The notes under the pieces: generated by a model
Database searches by the model: none
Seen by the model: the letters and a program-made list of their open reading frames with translations, nothing else
Told to the model about the DNA's origin: nothing
Origin: Streptomyces sp. NRRL B-1140
GTDB taxonomy: Bacteria; Actinomycetota; Actinomycetes; Streptomycetales; Streptomycetaceae
Assembly: GCF_001280065.1 (NCBI RefSeq)
Contig: NZ_LGEA01000096.1
Location: 1 to 64,000, forward strand
Direction: 5' to 3'
Length of the DNA stretch: 64,000 bases
Shown: in pieces, positions 36,136 through 43,725 of the stretch
How the letters are laid out: each line of letters opens with the position of its first letter
Position numbering within the stretch: the first letter of the stretch is position 1
Translations under genes and position numbers: made by a program

Positions 36136-38691
36136 ATGAGCGCCCGCCCGTCCGACGAGGCCCGCCGTGCCCTGCGAGAGGCCCGGGAGCGAGCGGCCCA
36201 GGACCCCGCTCCGGCCCCGGCGGACCGCCCGGAGCCGCCGTCCATGACCGGGGAAGCGGCAGACCACGCGGCGCCCAGGCCGGCGGACGTGGCACGCGAG
36301 GCCCTGCGAAGGGCGGTGTCCGAGCAGCGGGGCGGTGGACGGGCGGACGCCGATGCCGTCGAGCCCGCTGCCCCCGAGGATGCCGAAGCGTCCGGGAACG
36401 CCGGTGGGTCCGGGGTCGCCCGCGGCGAGCGGGCGGACGGTGGCGTGCCTGCGGGGTCCGGGGCGGTCGTCGGTCGAGGGGCGGACGACGGCGGGTCCGG
36501 GGATGCCGGTGGTTTCGGGGATGCCGGTGGTATTGGGGTGGCCCCCGGAGGAAGGGGCGGTGGCACCGCGCCCGAGGGCACCGGCGCCGCCGAAGGCTCC
36601 GGCGGGCAGGAGGGAAGTGCCGTCCCCGACGCGGACCGTGCTGCTCGTCCGGAGGTCGCCGACGCACCCCGGGCCGGCGGTGCGAATGAGGGCCTCCCGG
36701 CGGCCGTGACGCCGGAGCCGCAGGCATCCGGCGACCCGCGGACGAGCCCTCCGGAGGCCACGCCGCTCCGCCCGGCCCCTGCGCATGCCTCCGATCCGGC
36801 AGAAGCCGGGCCCAGGGGGGCGGACGTCGCACGCGAGGCGCTGCGCGCGGCACGGGACGAAGCGCGGCGGGCCCGGGAGGAGACGGAGCGGGAAGGCGCC
36901 CGCCGCAGGCGCCGGGCCCGGCAGAGAGCCGTGGACGACAGAGCGGCGGCGGTGCGACGGGCCGGCGCGGACGCCCCCGGCCGGGGCGCGCGTGACGTGG
37001 GGCAGCTGCTGTCCGGTGCGTTCCTGATGCCGGACCTGCGGGACACGACCTCCGACGACGACCATGAGCCGACGGCCGGCGGGGCCGAGCGGACCGGCCG
37101 CACGGCCGACCTGCTGCGCGGCGCCGACGACCGAACCGCGGGCAGGCCGCAGGGCAGGCACGCCCCGACCACGCCGAACATCGGAGCGCCCGACAGCGCC
37201 CAGAGCCCCAGGCCCCGGACCGAGCCCTCTCCGCCCGAGTCCGGTGACCCGGCATCCCGTGATGCGAGCGGGCCACCGCCCATCGACGACCGGGCATCCC
37301 GCGACTCGGGCTCGGCCCCCCACGCCGCCCACCCCTCTCCCGTGAGCTCCGCACCCGTCGCCCCCGAGCCGCCCCCGGTCCCGCCCACTCCCGCCGCGGC
37401 CCGCACGCCTCGGCCCTCCCGAACCCCCCACTCGATGGCGGCTCCGGCGCGCGACCACGAACTCCGTCGCACCTTTCCGCCCCTCCCGCCCCGGGACGGC
37501 GACCGCTTCGCCGAGAGCTGGTGGGGGAACGCCTGGGTCGAGGCGCTGGAGCAGGGTGCCCTGGACGTGAAGCGGCTGGAGCGCGGGCGGGGATACGCGG
37601 GACAGGGGCATGTCGACGCCATCACCGTGACGCCCGGACTGGTGCTGGCCTACGTCCAGGGCAGCCGCCCCCGCCCCTACCGCGTCCAGGTACACCTGCG
37701 CACGCTCGACGACACCGACTGGGACCGTTTCCTGGACGTCGCCGCCGACCGCCCCGGGCACATCGCGGCGCTGCTGGACAAGGAGATGCTCCAGTCCCTC
37801 GCGGAGTGCGGCGTGCCGCTGCTGCCCGGCCCCGGAGACCTGGAGCCCCACTGCAGCTGCCCCGACCGCGGTCACCCCTGCAAGCACGCGGCCGCCCTCT
37901 GCTACCAGACCGCCCGGCTGCTCGACGCCGACCCCTTCGTCCTGCTCCTGCTGCGCGGCCGGGGCGAGCGGGAGCTGCTCGACGCGCTGTCCCGGCTGAG
38001 TGCCACCCGCGCCGCGCGCGCCGCGCAGGACAAGGGCCCTGCCCCGCTGCCCGGCGTGCGGGCCGCCGAAGCCCTCGCATCGCGCGCCCTGCCGCCCCTC
38101 CCCGCCCCACTGCCGCCCCTCGCGCATCCGGAGCAGCCCCCGGCCTACCCGGCGGCACCCGGGGGCCCGGACCCCTTCGCGCTGGACCAACTGGCCACGG
38201 ACGCCGCCGCCCGCGCCCACGCCCTGCTCGCCGGCGGCCGTGACCCGGTCGGGCAGCTGACCTTCTGGCAGGACGCGGTCCGCCTCGCCGCCGCCCGCCC
38301 CGGAGCGGGACTCACCGCCGGTACGCGGGCGCTGTACGCGTCCCTCGCCTCCGCGGCGGGCCGCACCACATCGGAGCTGGCTCGCGCGGTAGCCGCCTGG
38401 CGTCAAGGCGGACTGGAGGGCCTCGCCGTCCTGGAAGAGCCGTGGGACCCGCCCGCCGGCCGGTTCGACCGGGCCAGGCCCCTGCTCCTCGCCGCCGACC
38501 TGCCCGCCTTCCGCCCCTGGCGCAACCACCTCACCCACCCCCACGGCCACCTCCAGCTCCGCCTCGGCCGCGACGGCCTCTGGTACGCGTACGAGTCCGA
38601 GCCGGGCCGCGACGACTGGTGGCCGAGAGGCATCCCCGACCCGGACCCGGTCGGCGCCCTCACCGGACTGGGTCTGCCCGGCGATCTCTGA
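36136..38691 (+). CDS. SWIM zinc-finger protein with long disordered N-terminus
   Basis: 851 residues. Residues 1-430 are low-complexity (Ala, Gly, Pro, Glu, Arg), with repeated short blocks PADVAREALRRA / GADVAREALRAA that resemble amphipathic helical repeats. The folded part starts at about 440 (FAESWWGNAWVEALEQGALDVKRLERGRGYAGQG, YRVQVHLRTLDD) and contains the SWIM zinc ligands CSCPDRGHPCKH at about 574-586. SWIM fingers bind DNA or protein and often accompany SNF2 ATPases; the gene directly follows an SNF2 helicase. The family-conserved part is the C-terminal half; the long N-terminus may be strain-variable. Confidence 0.87.
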   Translation: MSARPSDEARRALREARERAAQDPAPAPADRPEPPSMTGEAADHAAPRPADVAREALRRAVSEQRGGGRADADAVEPAAPEDAEASGNAGGSGVARGERADGGVPAGSGAVVGRGADDGGSGDAGGFGDAGGIGVAPGGRGGGTAPEGTGAAEGSGGQEGSAVPDADRAARPEVADAPRAGGANEGLPAAVTPEPQASGDPRTSPPEATPLRPAPAHASDPAEAGPRGADVAREALRAARDEARRAREETEREGARRRRRARQRAVDDRAAAVRRAGADAPGRGARDVGQLLSGAFLMPDLRDTTSDDDHEPTAGGAERTGRTADLLRGADDRTAGRPQGRHAPTTPNIGAPDSAQSPRPRTEPSPPESGDPASRDASGPPPIDDRASRDSGSAPHAAHPSPVSSAPVAPEPPPVPPTPAAARTPRPSRTPHSMAAPARDHELRRTFPPLPPRDGDRFAESWWGNAWVEALEQGALDVKRLERGRGYAGQGHVDAITVTPGLVLAYVQGSRPRPYRVQVHLRTLDDTDWDRFLDVAADRPGHIAALLDKEMLQSLAECGVPLLPGPGDLEPHCSCPDRGHPCKHAAALCYQTARLLDADPFVLLLLRGRGERELLDALSRLSATRAARAAQDKGPAPLPGVRAAEALASRALPPLPAPLPPLAHPEQPPAYPAAPGGPDPFALDQLATDAAARAHALLAGGRDPVGQLTFWQDAVRLAAARPGAGLTAGTRALYASLASAAGRTTSELARAVAAWRQGGLEGLAVLEEPWDPPAGRFDRARPLLLAADLPAFRPWRNHLTHPHGHLQLRLGRDGLWYAYESEPGRDDWWPRGIPDPDPVGALTGLGLPGDL

Positions 38692-38897
38692 CTCCGCACC
38701 GCCGCCACCGGCGCCCGCCTCAACCCCGCGCACCCTGGCGGCACTTCCGGGGTCCTCGGCAGGAGTCGGCGGAACCGGCCCTTGAGTCCCCGCTGTTGAA
38801 GTGGCATGGATCACAACGGCTTCATTGAGTCGGCCTTGGGGGTCAGTTCCGTACCTTCCCGTGACGCGTGAGAGCCGGACTGCGAGGATGAGGCGCC

Positions 38898-39632
38898 ATG
38901 ACCGTCGGGTGGTGTTCTCGCACGATCAGGGCCGCTGTGTTCGCGGCCCTCTGCGTGCTGCTCGCCTCCCTGGGCCACGTCATGATGTCGGGGACCGCGG
39001 TGCCCTGGTGGGCCATGGCCGCGGGAGCGGCGGTGACCGGCGGCACTGCCTGGCTGCTGGCCGGCCGGGAGCGCGGGCCGGTCGGGGTCGGCTCCGTCAC
39101 GGTCGCCGTCCAGGCCGTACTCCACGCGTCGTTCTCGCTCACCCAGGCAGTCGTACACCCGCAGGCGCCCGGCGGCAGGTCGCTCGTCCAGCGGTGGCTG
39201 GGCTATCTGCTCTGCGGCTCGCCGTCGGGACCGGGCACGGAGCACGGCGCCATGCCGACGTCCATGACGTCCGTGGATCACGGAGCGGGTGCCATGCACC
39301 CCGTGGGGTCGATGGGCCGCATGGGGGCCGCGCACTCCGTGGACCACGGCATGGGAGACATGTCCTCGACCGGCATGCTCGCCGCCCACCTGCTGGCCGC
39401 GCTGCTGTGCGGCCTGTGGCTCGCCCACGGCGAGCGCGCCGCGTTCCGCGTCCTGCGCGCTCTCGCCGGATGGCTCGTCGCTCCGCTGCGCCTGATCCTC
39501 CGGCTGCCCGCGCCCCCGCACCGGCCACGCGTCCGCGCCCGCCGGGGCGGTTCGGCGCGCAGGCCGCGGCAGTTCCTTCTCACCTACGCGATCACTTCTC
39601 GGGGTCCACCCATGGGGACCGCTGTCGCCTGA
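38898..39632 (+). CDS. Met/His-rich membrane protein, putative metal handling
   Basis: 244 residues. Hydrophobic helices at about 10-30, 36-55 and 66-85 are followed by a loop at about 114-160 very rich in Met and His (EHGAMPTSMTSVDHGAG, MHPVGSMGRMGAAHSVDHGMGDM), another helix (LLAALLCGLWLAHG), and an Arg/Pro-rich tail. Met/His-rich extracytoplasmic loops typically bind Cu(I)/Cu(II). It precedes an ECF sigma factor and a YcnI-like protein, so a copper-related role is favoured. The first bases of the gene follow a 206-bp gap with no recognised gene. Confidence 0.7.
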   Translation: MTVGWCSRTIRAAVFAALCVLLASLGHVMMSGTAVPWWAMAAGAAVTGGTAWLLAGRERGPVGVGSVTVAVQAVLHASFSLTQAVVHPQAPGGRSLVQRWLGYLLCGSPSGPGTEHGAMPTSMTSVDHGAGAMHPVGSMGRMGAAHSVDHGMGDMSSTGMLAAHLLAALLCGLWLAHGERAAFRVLRALAGWLVAPLRLILRLPAPPHRPRVRARRGGSARRPRQFLLTYAITSRGPPMGTAVA

Positions 39633-39812
39633 CGACAGCCGGCTTCCCGAGGCGGTGCACAGCCACGACGAGTCGTCGTCTCCCCGCCTCGGGCATCGGC
39701 CGCGCACACCGCGCCCGGCCGATCACCCCGTCACCCACTCACCGGGTCTCCGTGCCGCTCGCCCTGTTCTCCGGGCGCCGGCACGGACACCGGTGCCCGG
39801 ATTCACGAGAAG

Positions 39813-40448
39813 ATGAGACACCAGGTGCTCACTCCTGCCCTGTCCCTGTCCGCAACGCACGAGGAATCGAAGGAAAGGACGAGAGACGATTCGGTCACTG
39901 CCTGGGCACTGGCCGCCCGCAGCGGCGCCCCTGACGCCGTCGACCTCTTCGTCCGCGCCCTGCATCGAGACGTCCGCCGCTACGTGACGTTCCTCGGCGC
40001 CGACCCCCAGAGTGCCGACGACCTGACCCAGGAAACCTTCCTGCGCGCCCTGGACAGCCTGCACCGGTTCGAAGGCCGCTCCTCGGCCCGCACCTGGCTG
40101 CTGTCCATCGCCCGCCGCACGGTGATCGACAGCATCCGCCACAGCTCCACCCGCCCCCGCCTCGCGGACACCGACGACTGGCAGTCGGCCGCCGAACGCG
40201 CCCAGCCGCGCGGCCTGCCCGGCTTCGACGACGGCATCGCCCTCGCCGAGCTGCTGGACACGCTCCCGGATGACCGCCGCGAGGCATTCGTCCTCACCCA
40301 ACTGGTGGGCCTCCCCTACACGGAGGCGGCCGGAGTCAGCGACTGTCCGGTGGGCACGGTGCGCTCGCGCGTCGCCCGCGCCCGCACGTCGCTGATCGAG
40401 TGGCTGGACGATGCCGAACGCCACACGCCGGTGGCCGCCGCTGCCTGA
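39813..40448 (+). CDS. ECF-family sigma factor (SigC/SigK-like)
   Basis: 211 residues. Region 2 spans about 35-105 (FVRALHRDVRRYVTFLGADPQSADDLTQETFLRALDSLHRFEGRSSARTWLLSIARRTVID) and region 4 about 140-200 (LAELLDTLPDDRREAFVLTQLVGLPYTEAAGVSDCPVGTVRSRVARAR). Homologues in actinobacteria precede YcnI-like copper proteins. No anti-sigma gene lies beside it. ATG 39813 gives a 30-residue leader before region 2; a later start is possible. It is co-directional with the flanking Met/His-rich and YcnI-like genes and may transcribe them. Confidence 0.9.
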   Translation: MRHQVLTPALSLSATHEESKERTRDDSVTAWALAARSGAPDAVDLFVRALHRDVRRYVTFLGADPQSADDLTQETFLRALDSLHRFEGRSSARTWLLSIARRTVIDSIRHSSTRPRLADTDDWQSAAERAQPRGLPGFDDGIALAELLDTLPDDRREAFVLTQLVGLPYTEAAGVSDCPVGTVRSRVARARTSLIEWLDDAERHTPVAAAA

Positions 40449-40592
40449 CCGCCCGTATGCCGCTGCCGCCCGGTTCCTTCGTGTCCGGGCGGCAGCGACC
40501 CGGACCGCCGCCGCTCGCTGCGGAGCGACCTGACCCGCACAACCCCTGAACAGCAGAGCAGCACCAACACCATCGAAGCGAGGGAGTTCTCC

Positions 40593-41336
40593 GTGCACCA
40601 CCCGACCCTGGTACGCAGCCTGCGCCTCACCGGCGCCCTCTCCGCAGTCGCGTTCGCCGTCACAGTCGCCACCGCGGGCCCGGCCGCGGCCCACGCGGAG
40701 GTCGAGGCGGAGGGCGCCCGGGCCCTCGACCAGAACGTCGAGCTGACCTTCTCCGCCGAGTCGGAGTCCGCCGCGGCCGGGATCAGCAAGCTGGAGGTGG
40801 TCCTGCCCAAGGGTCTCGTCCCTCAGGACATCACCTATGAGGAAGGCCCCAAGGGCTGGAAGTTCGCCCCTACCGGCCGGGGCTACACGGTCTCGGGGCC
40901 GAAACTCGCCGTGGGCGAGGACGCCGAGTACGTGGTGACCGTGCGGCAGCTGCCCGATGCGAAGGAGCTGGTCTTCAAGACCCTGCAGACCTACAGCGAC
41001 GGCAAGGTCGACCGCTGGATCGGACTGGAGGAGGAGGCCGAGGGAGGGGGCCACGGGCACGGCCATCCCGCGCCCCGCCTCGAGCTGAAGGCCGCCGCAC
41101 CCGGAGCCAAGTCGGTGAGCCCCACCCCCACCAAGGCACCGACGACCTCCGCTTCGTCGTCGGCTACCGCTCCACAAGAGCCCACCGCCGGGGAATCGTC
41201 CGCGGATCCGGTGGCCGACGAAACGAAGGACGACGACGCCATGCCCATGGCCGTGCCGCTGGGCATCGGTGCGGTCGTCCTGGTGCTCGGCGGTGGTGTG
41301 TGGTGGTTCAGGAACCGCCGGAGCGGATCTGCGTGA
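40593..41336 (+). CDS. YcnI-like (DUF1775) copper-binding secreted protein
   Basis: 247 residues. A signal peptide ends AGPAAA before HAEVEAEG, so the mature protein should start with histidine, as in Bacillus YcnI where the N-terminal His forms a copper-binding brace. The DUF1775 beta-sandwich continues through ISKLEVVLPKGLVPQDITYEEGPKGWKF and includes the Trp of KVDRWIGLEEE. A His/Gly-rich stretch (GGGHGHGHP) and a Ser/Thr/Pro linker lead to a C-terminal transmembrane helix (PLGIGAVVLVLGGGVWWF). GTG 40593 has GAGGGAG upstream. It overlaps the next gene (GTGA). Confidence 0.87.
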   Translation: MHHPTLVRSLRLTGALSAVAFAVTVATAGPAAAHAEVEAEGARALDQNVELTFSAESESAAAGISKLEVVLPKGLVPQDITYEEGPKGWKFAPTGRGYTVSGPKLAVGEDAEYVVTVRQLPDAKELVFKTLQTYSDGKVDRWIGLEEEAEGGGHGHGHPAPRLELKAAAPGAKSVSPTPTKAPTTSASSSATAPQEPTAGESSADPVADETKDDDAMPMAVPLGIGAVVLVLGGGVWWFRNRRSGSA

Positions 41337-42355
41337 GGTCCTCGGTCGAGCACAGGCACCGGCGGCGCGTTCTCATCGTCGCCTACGACGACGCGCAGAT
41401 CCTCGACATCGCCTGTCCCAGCGGTGCCCTGGACATCGCCAACCGGTACGGCGCACAGCCGCCCTACGCCATCGAGCTGGGCACCCTCGGCCGGCGGGCC
41501 GCCCGGAGCTCGACGGGAATCGTGCTGGCGGCCGGGCAGAGCCTGCAGGCGGTCGCGGGACGGCTGGACACGCTGATCGTCGTGGGCGGTATCGGCTGCG
41601 AGGACGCGGCGGCGGACGAGCGATTACTGGGTCAGGTGCGACGGCTGGCCGCACACAGCCGACGTGTGGCCTCCGTCTGCACCGGCGCCTACGTACTGGC
41701 CGCCGCCGGACTGCTCGACCACAGACGGGTGACGACCCACTGGGGGTGGGCAGACCGGCTCGCCCGGCGCCACCCCGCCGTGGCCGTGGACCCCGGGCCC
41801 CTCTACATCAGCGACGGCGACGTCTACACCTCGGCCGGGGTCACCAGTGCCCTCGACCTGACACTGGCCCTGATCGAGGACGACCACGGGCCGACCCTCG
41901 CCCGGACCGTCGCCCGCGAACTGGTCACTCACCTGCACCGGCCCGCCGACCAGGCCCAGATATCGATGTTCCTCGCCGCCCCGCCGCCGGGAGACCGGCT
42001 GGTGCGGGACCTGACGGGCCATATCGCCGGCCATCTGACCGAGGACCTCAGCCCGGCGGCCCTGGCGGCTCGTGCGGGAGTCAGCCGACGCCACTTGACC
42101 CGCCTGTTCACCGCGCACCTCGGCACGACGCCTGCGAGGGCCGTACGCGCGGCACGCACCGAAGCAGCGGCGCACCTGGTGCGGTCCAGCGCCCTGTCCA
42201 TGGCAGCGATCGCCCGTCGCTGCGGTTTCGGGTCGGCGGAGACGCTACGGCAGGCGTTCCTCCACCACTACGGGGTCACCGGGGACAGACTTCGCAGGAT
42301 GCCGGACACGCCACCTCCGCGCGGCGCACCGGGACAGCAGACTTCGGGCCCATGA
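41333..42355 (+). CDS. GlxA-type regulator: DJ-1/PfpI domain plus AraC HTH, with a TTA codon
   Basis: 340 residues. An N-terminal class I glutamine-amidotransferase-like domain (about 15-200) carries the nucleophile-elbow Cys in VASVCTGAYVLAAAGLLD. The AraC HTH (about 220-330) has LSPAALAARAGVSRRHLTRLFTAHLGTTPARAVRAAR and SMAAIARRCGFGSAETLRQAFLHHYGVT. Codon 98 (41624-41626) is TTA in the block DERLLGQ, a rare codon in Streptomyces read by the bldA tRNA, so translation may be limited to late growth. GTG 41333 overlaps the ycnI-like stop and its own stop overlaps the next ATG, so the three genes are coupled. GlxA homologues influence development and secondary metabolism. Confidence 0.9.
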   Translation: MRSSVEHRHRRRVLIVAYDDAQILDIACPSGALDIANRYGAQPPYAIELGTLGRRAARSSTGIVLAAGQSLQAVAGRLDTLIVVGGIGCEDAAADERLLGQVRRLAAHSRRVASVCTGAYVLAAAGLLDHRRVTTHWGWADRLARRHPAVAVDPGPLYISDGDVYTSAGVTSALDLTLALIEDDHGPTLARTVARELVTHLHRPADQAQISMFLAAPPPGDRLVRDLTGHIAGHLTEDLSPAALAARAGVSRRHLTRLFTAHLGTTPARAVRAARTEAAAHLVRSSALSMAAIARRCGFGSAETLRQAFLHHYGVTGDRLRRMPDTPPPRGAPGQQTSGP

Positions 42356-43122
42356 GCCATTCCACGACACGCAGAAACGTCCTGCGCGGGACCGTGGCCA
42401 CCGCCGCGCTCGCGGCAACGGCTGCAGCCGCCGGGACCGAAACGGCGTACCCGGCCCCGCGCGACGGCGGCACGGGCCCGAACATCGGCATCCTGCTCTA
42501 CGACGGCTACAGCCTGCTCGATCCCACCGGCCCCGCCGAGGTCCTGTCCCGTCTCCCCGACGCCACCGTGACGATGATCGCCGAGAAACGCGGGGCCGTC
42601 CGCACGGACACGGCAGACGTGGCCGTGGTCGCCGACCGTTCCATCGCCGAGGTCGACCGTCTCGACGTCCTCCTGGTGCCAGGAGCGGGCAACCGCGGTA
42701 CCACCGGGGCGATGAACAACCAGAAGCTCCTGCGCTGGATCCGCGAGATGCACCGCCACACCCGGTGGACCACCTCCGTGTGCACCGGCAGCATCGTCCT
42801 CGCGGCCGCCGGGCTGCTGGACGGCCGGGAGGCGACGACCTACTGGGCCTCCGCCGACTACCTCCAGTCCACGTTCGACGTCACCTACTTGCCGCAACGC
42901 TACGTACGCTCCGGAAAGATCATCACCGCGGCCGGGGTCTCGGCGGGGGTGGACATGGCCCTCTACCTCGCGTCCGTCATCGCGGACGACGACACGGCCA
43001 AGGCGATCCAGTTGGCCGTGGAATACGACCCCCAACCCCCCTTCGACTCGGGCAACGCCGCAGAGGCGGATCCCCGACTGAAGGAGCGTGCCTTGCAGTT
43101 GCTCGCCGCATCACAGGTATGA
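42352..43122 (+). CDS. Tat-exported DJ-1/PfpI-family protein
   Basis: 256 residues. The N-terminus TTRRNVLRGTVATAALAATAAA is a twin-arginine signal (RR-x-V-L), followed by a DJ-1/PfpI domain: NIGILLYDGYSLLDPTGPAEVLSRL, VLLVPGAGNRG, and the nucleophile Cys in TTSVCTGSIVLAAAGLLDGREATTYW, then IITAAGVSAGVDMALYL. Its domain is similar to that of the upstream GlxA-like protein but lacks the AraC region; it may be an isonitrile hydratase-like or chaperone-like enzyme. Export by Tat is unusual for this fold. It is coupled by an ATGA overlap. Confidence 0.83.
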   Translation: MSHSTTRRNVLRGTVATAALAATAAAAGTETAYPAPRDGGTGPNIGILLYDGYSLLDPTGPAEVLSRLPDATVTMIAEKRGAVRTDTADVAVVADRSIAEVDRLDVLLVPGAGNRGTTGAMNNQKLLRWIREMHRHTRWTTSVCTGSIVLAAAGLLDGREATTYWASADYLQSTFDVTYLPQRYVRSGKIITAAGVSAGVDMALYLASVIADDDTAKAIQLAVEYDPQPPFDSGNAAEADPRLKERALQLLAASQV

Positions 43123-43123
43123 G

Positions 43124-43156
43124 GGCGCCGGCGCTTGGGCTGCTTGCTCCGGCGCC
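43124..43156 (+). terminator. Putative terminator hairpin after the DJ-1 gene
   Basis: GGCGCCGG and CCGGCGCC form an 8-bp stem with a 17-nt loop immediately after the stop codon. No T-run follows, so efficiency is uncertain. Confidence 0.45.
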
Positions 43157-43230
43157 ACGCCACGTACACGATCAAGAGCGCCGGGCTCGAGCGCTGGTAC
43201 AGACGGCCCCACCGTGACGCGACGACGCGA

Positions 43231-43725
43231 TCAGCTCGGGTTGGAGGAGGGGGTCTGAGCGCCGTCGCGGGCCATGTGCTCCCCTCCGGCCGGCTCACCG
43301 GCCCCAGCGTCCGTGGAGACATGGGTGGGGCAGCCCGGTACGCCCGCGCTGGTGGACTGGCCGGCGGTCATGGTGGCGACCGCTTCGGCGGCGGTGGCAT
43401 GGACCGGCAGGACTGCGTCGACGCCGGTGAGGACGAGCATCCGCATCAGGCGGTCGGGGACGGCGGCAAGTCTGAGCGACCCGCCCACCGCCTGGGCGGC
43501 GTGCCAGAGGCCGATGAGCGCGCTCAGACCGGCGGAGTCGCAAAAGCCGACCTGAGACAGGTCCAGAACCAGGTGCGGGTGCCCTTGCTCGATGATTCCC
43601 GAGGCTTCGTGGCGCAGGGTGTCCGCGGTGCGCGTGTCCACGTCGCCGGCGACGACGGCGATCGCGAGGCCGGGACGGGGGTGCTGGACGGTCAGCTGCA
43701 GCGTGTCGGTCACGTCGGTCTTCAC
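43231..43725 (-). CDS. STAS-domain anti-sigma factor antagonist
   Basis: 164 residues. The STAS domain (about 8-110) has GLAIAVVAGDVDTRTADTLRHEA and the phosphorylatable serine in LSQVGFCDSAGLSALIGL (Ser64). A disordered tail of about 45 residues follows (TSAGVPGCPTHVSTDAGAGE). Unphosphorylated STAS antagonists sequester anti-sigma kinases. GTG 43725 overlaps the stop of the SpoIIE-type phosphatase gene (GTGA), so this protein is the likely substrate of that phosphatase. No anti-sigma kinase is visible nearby. Confidence 0.9.
   Translation of the reverse strand: MKTDVTDTLQLTVQHPRPGLAIAVVAGDVDTRTADTLRHEASGIIEQGHPHLVLDLSQVGFCDSAGLSALIGLWHAAQAVGGSLRLAAVPDRLMRMLVLTGVDAVLPVHATAAEAVATMTAGQSTSAGVPGCPTHVSTDAGAGEPAGGEHMARDGAQTPSSNPS

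Noticed and set aside
39600..39812. Candidate small gene or RNA between the Met/His-rich protein and the ECF sigma gene
   Set aside because: No ribosome site with a conserved frame, and no stable RNA-like structure was evident by eye.
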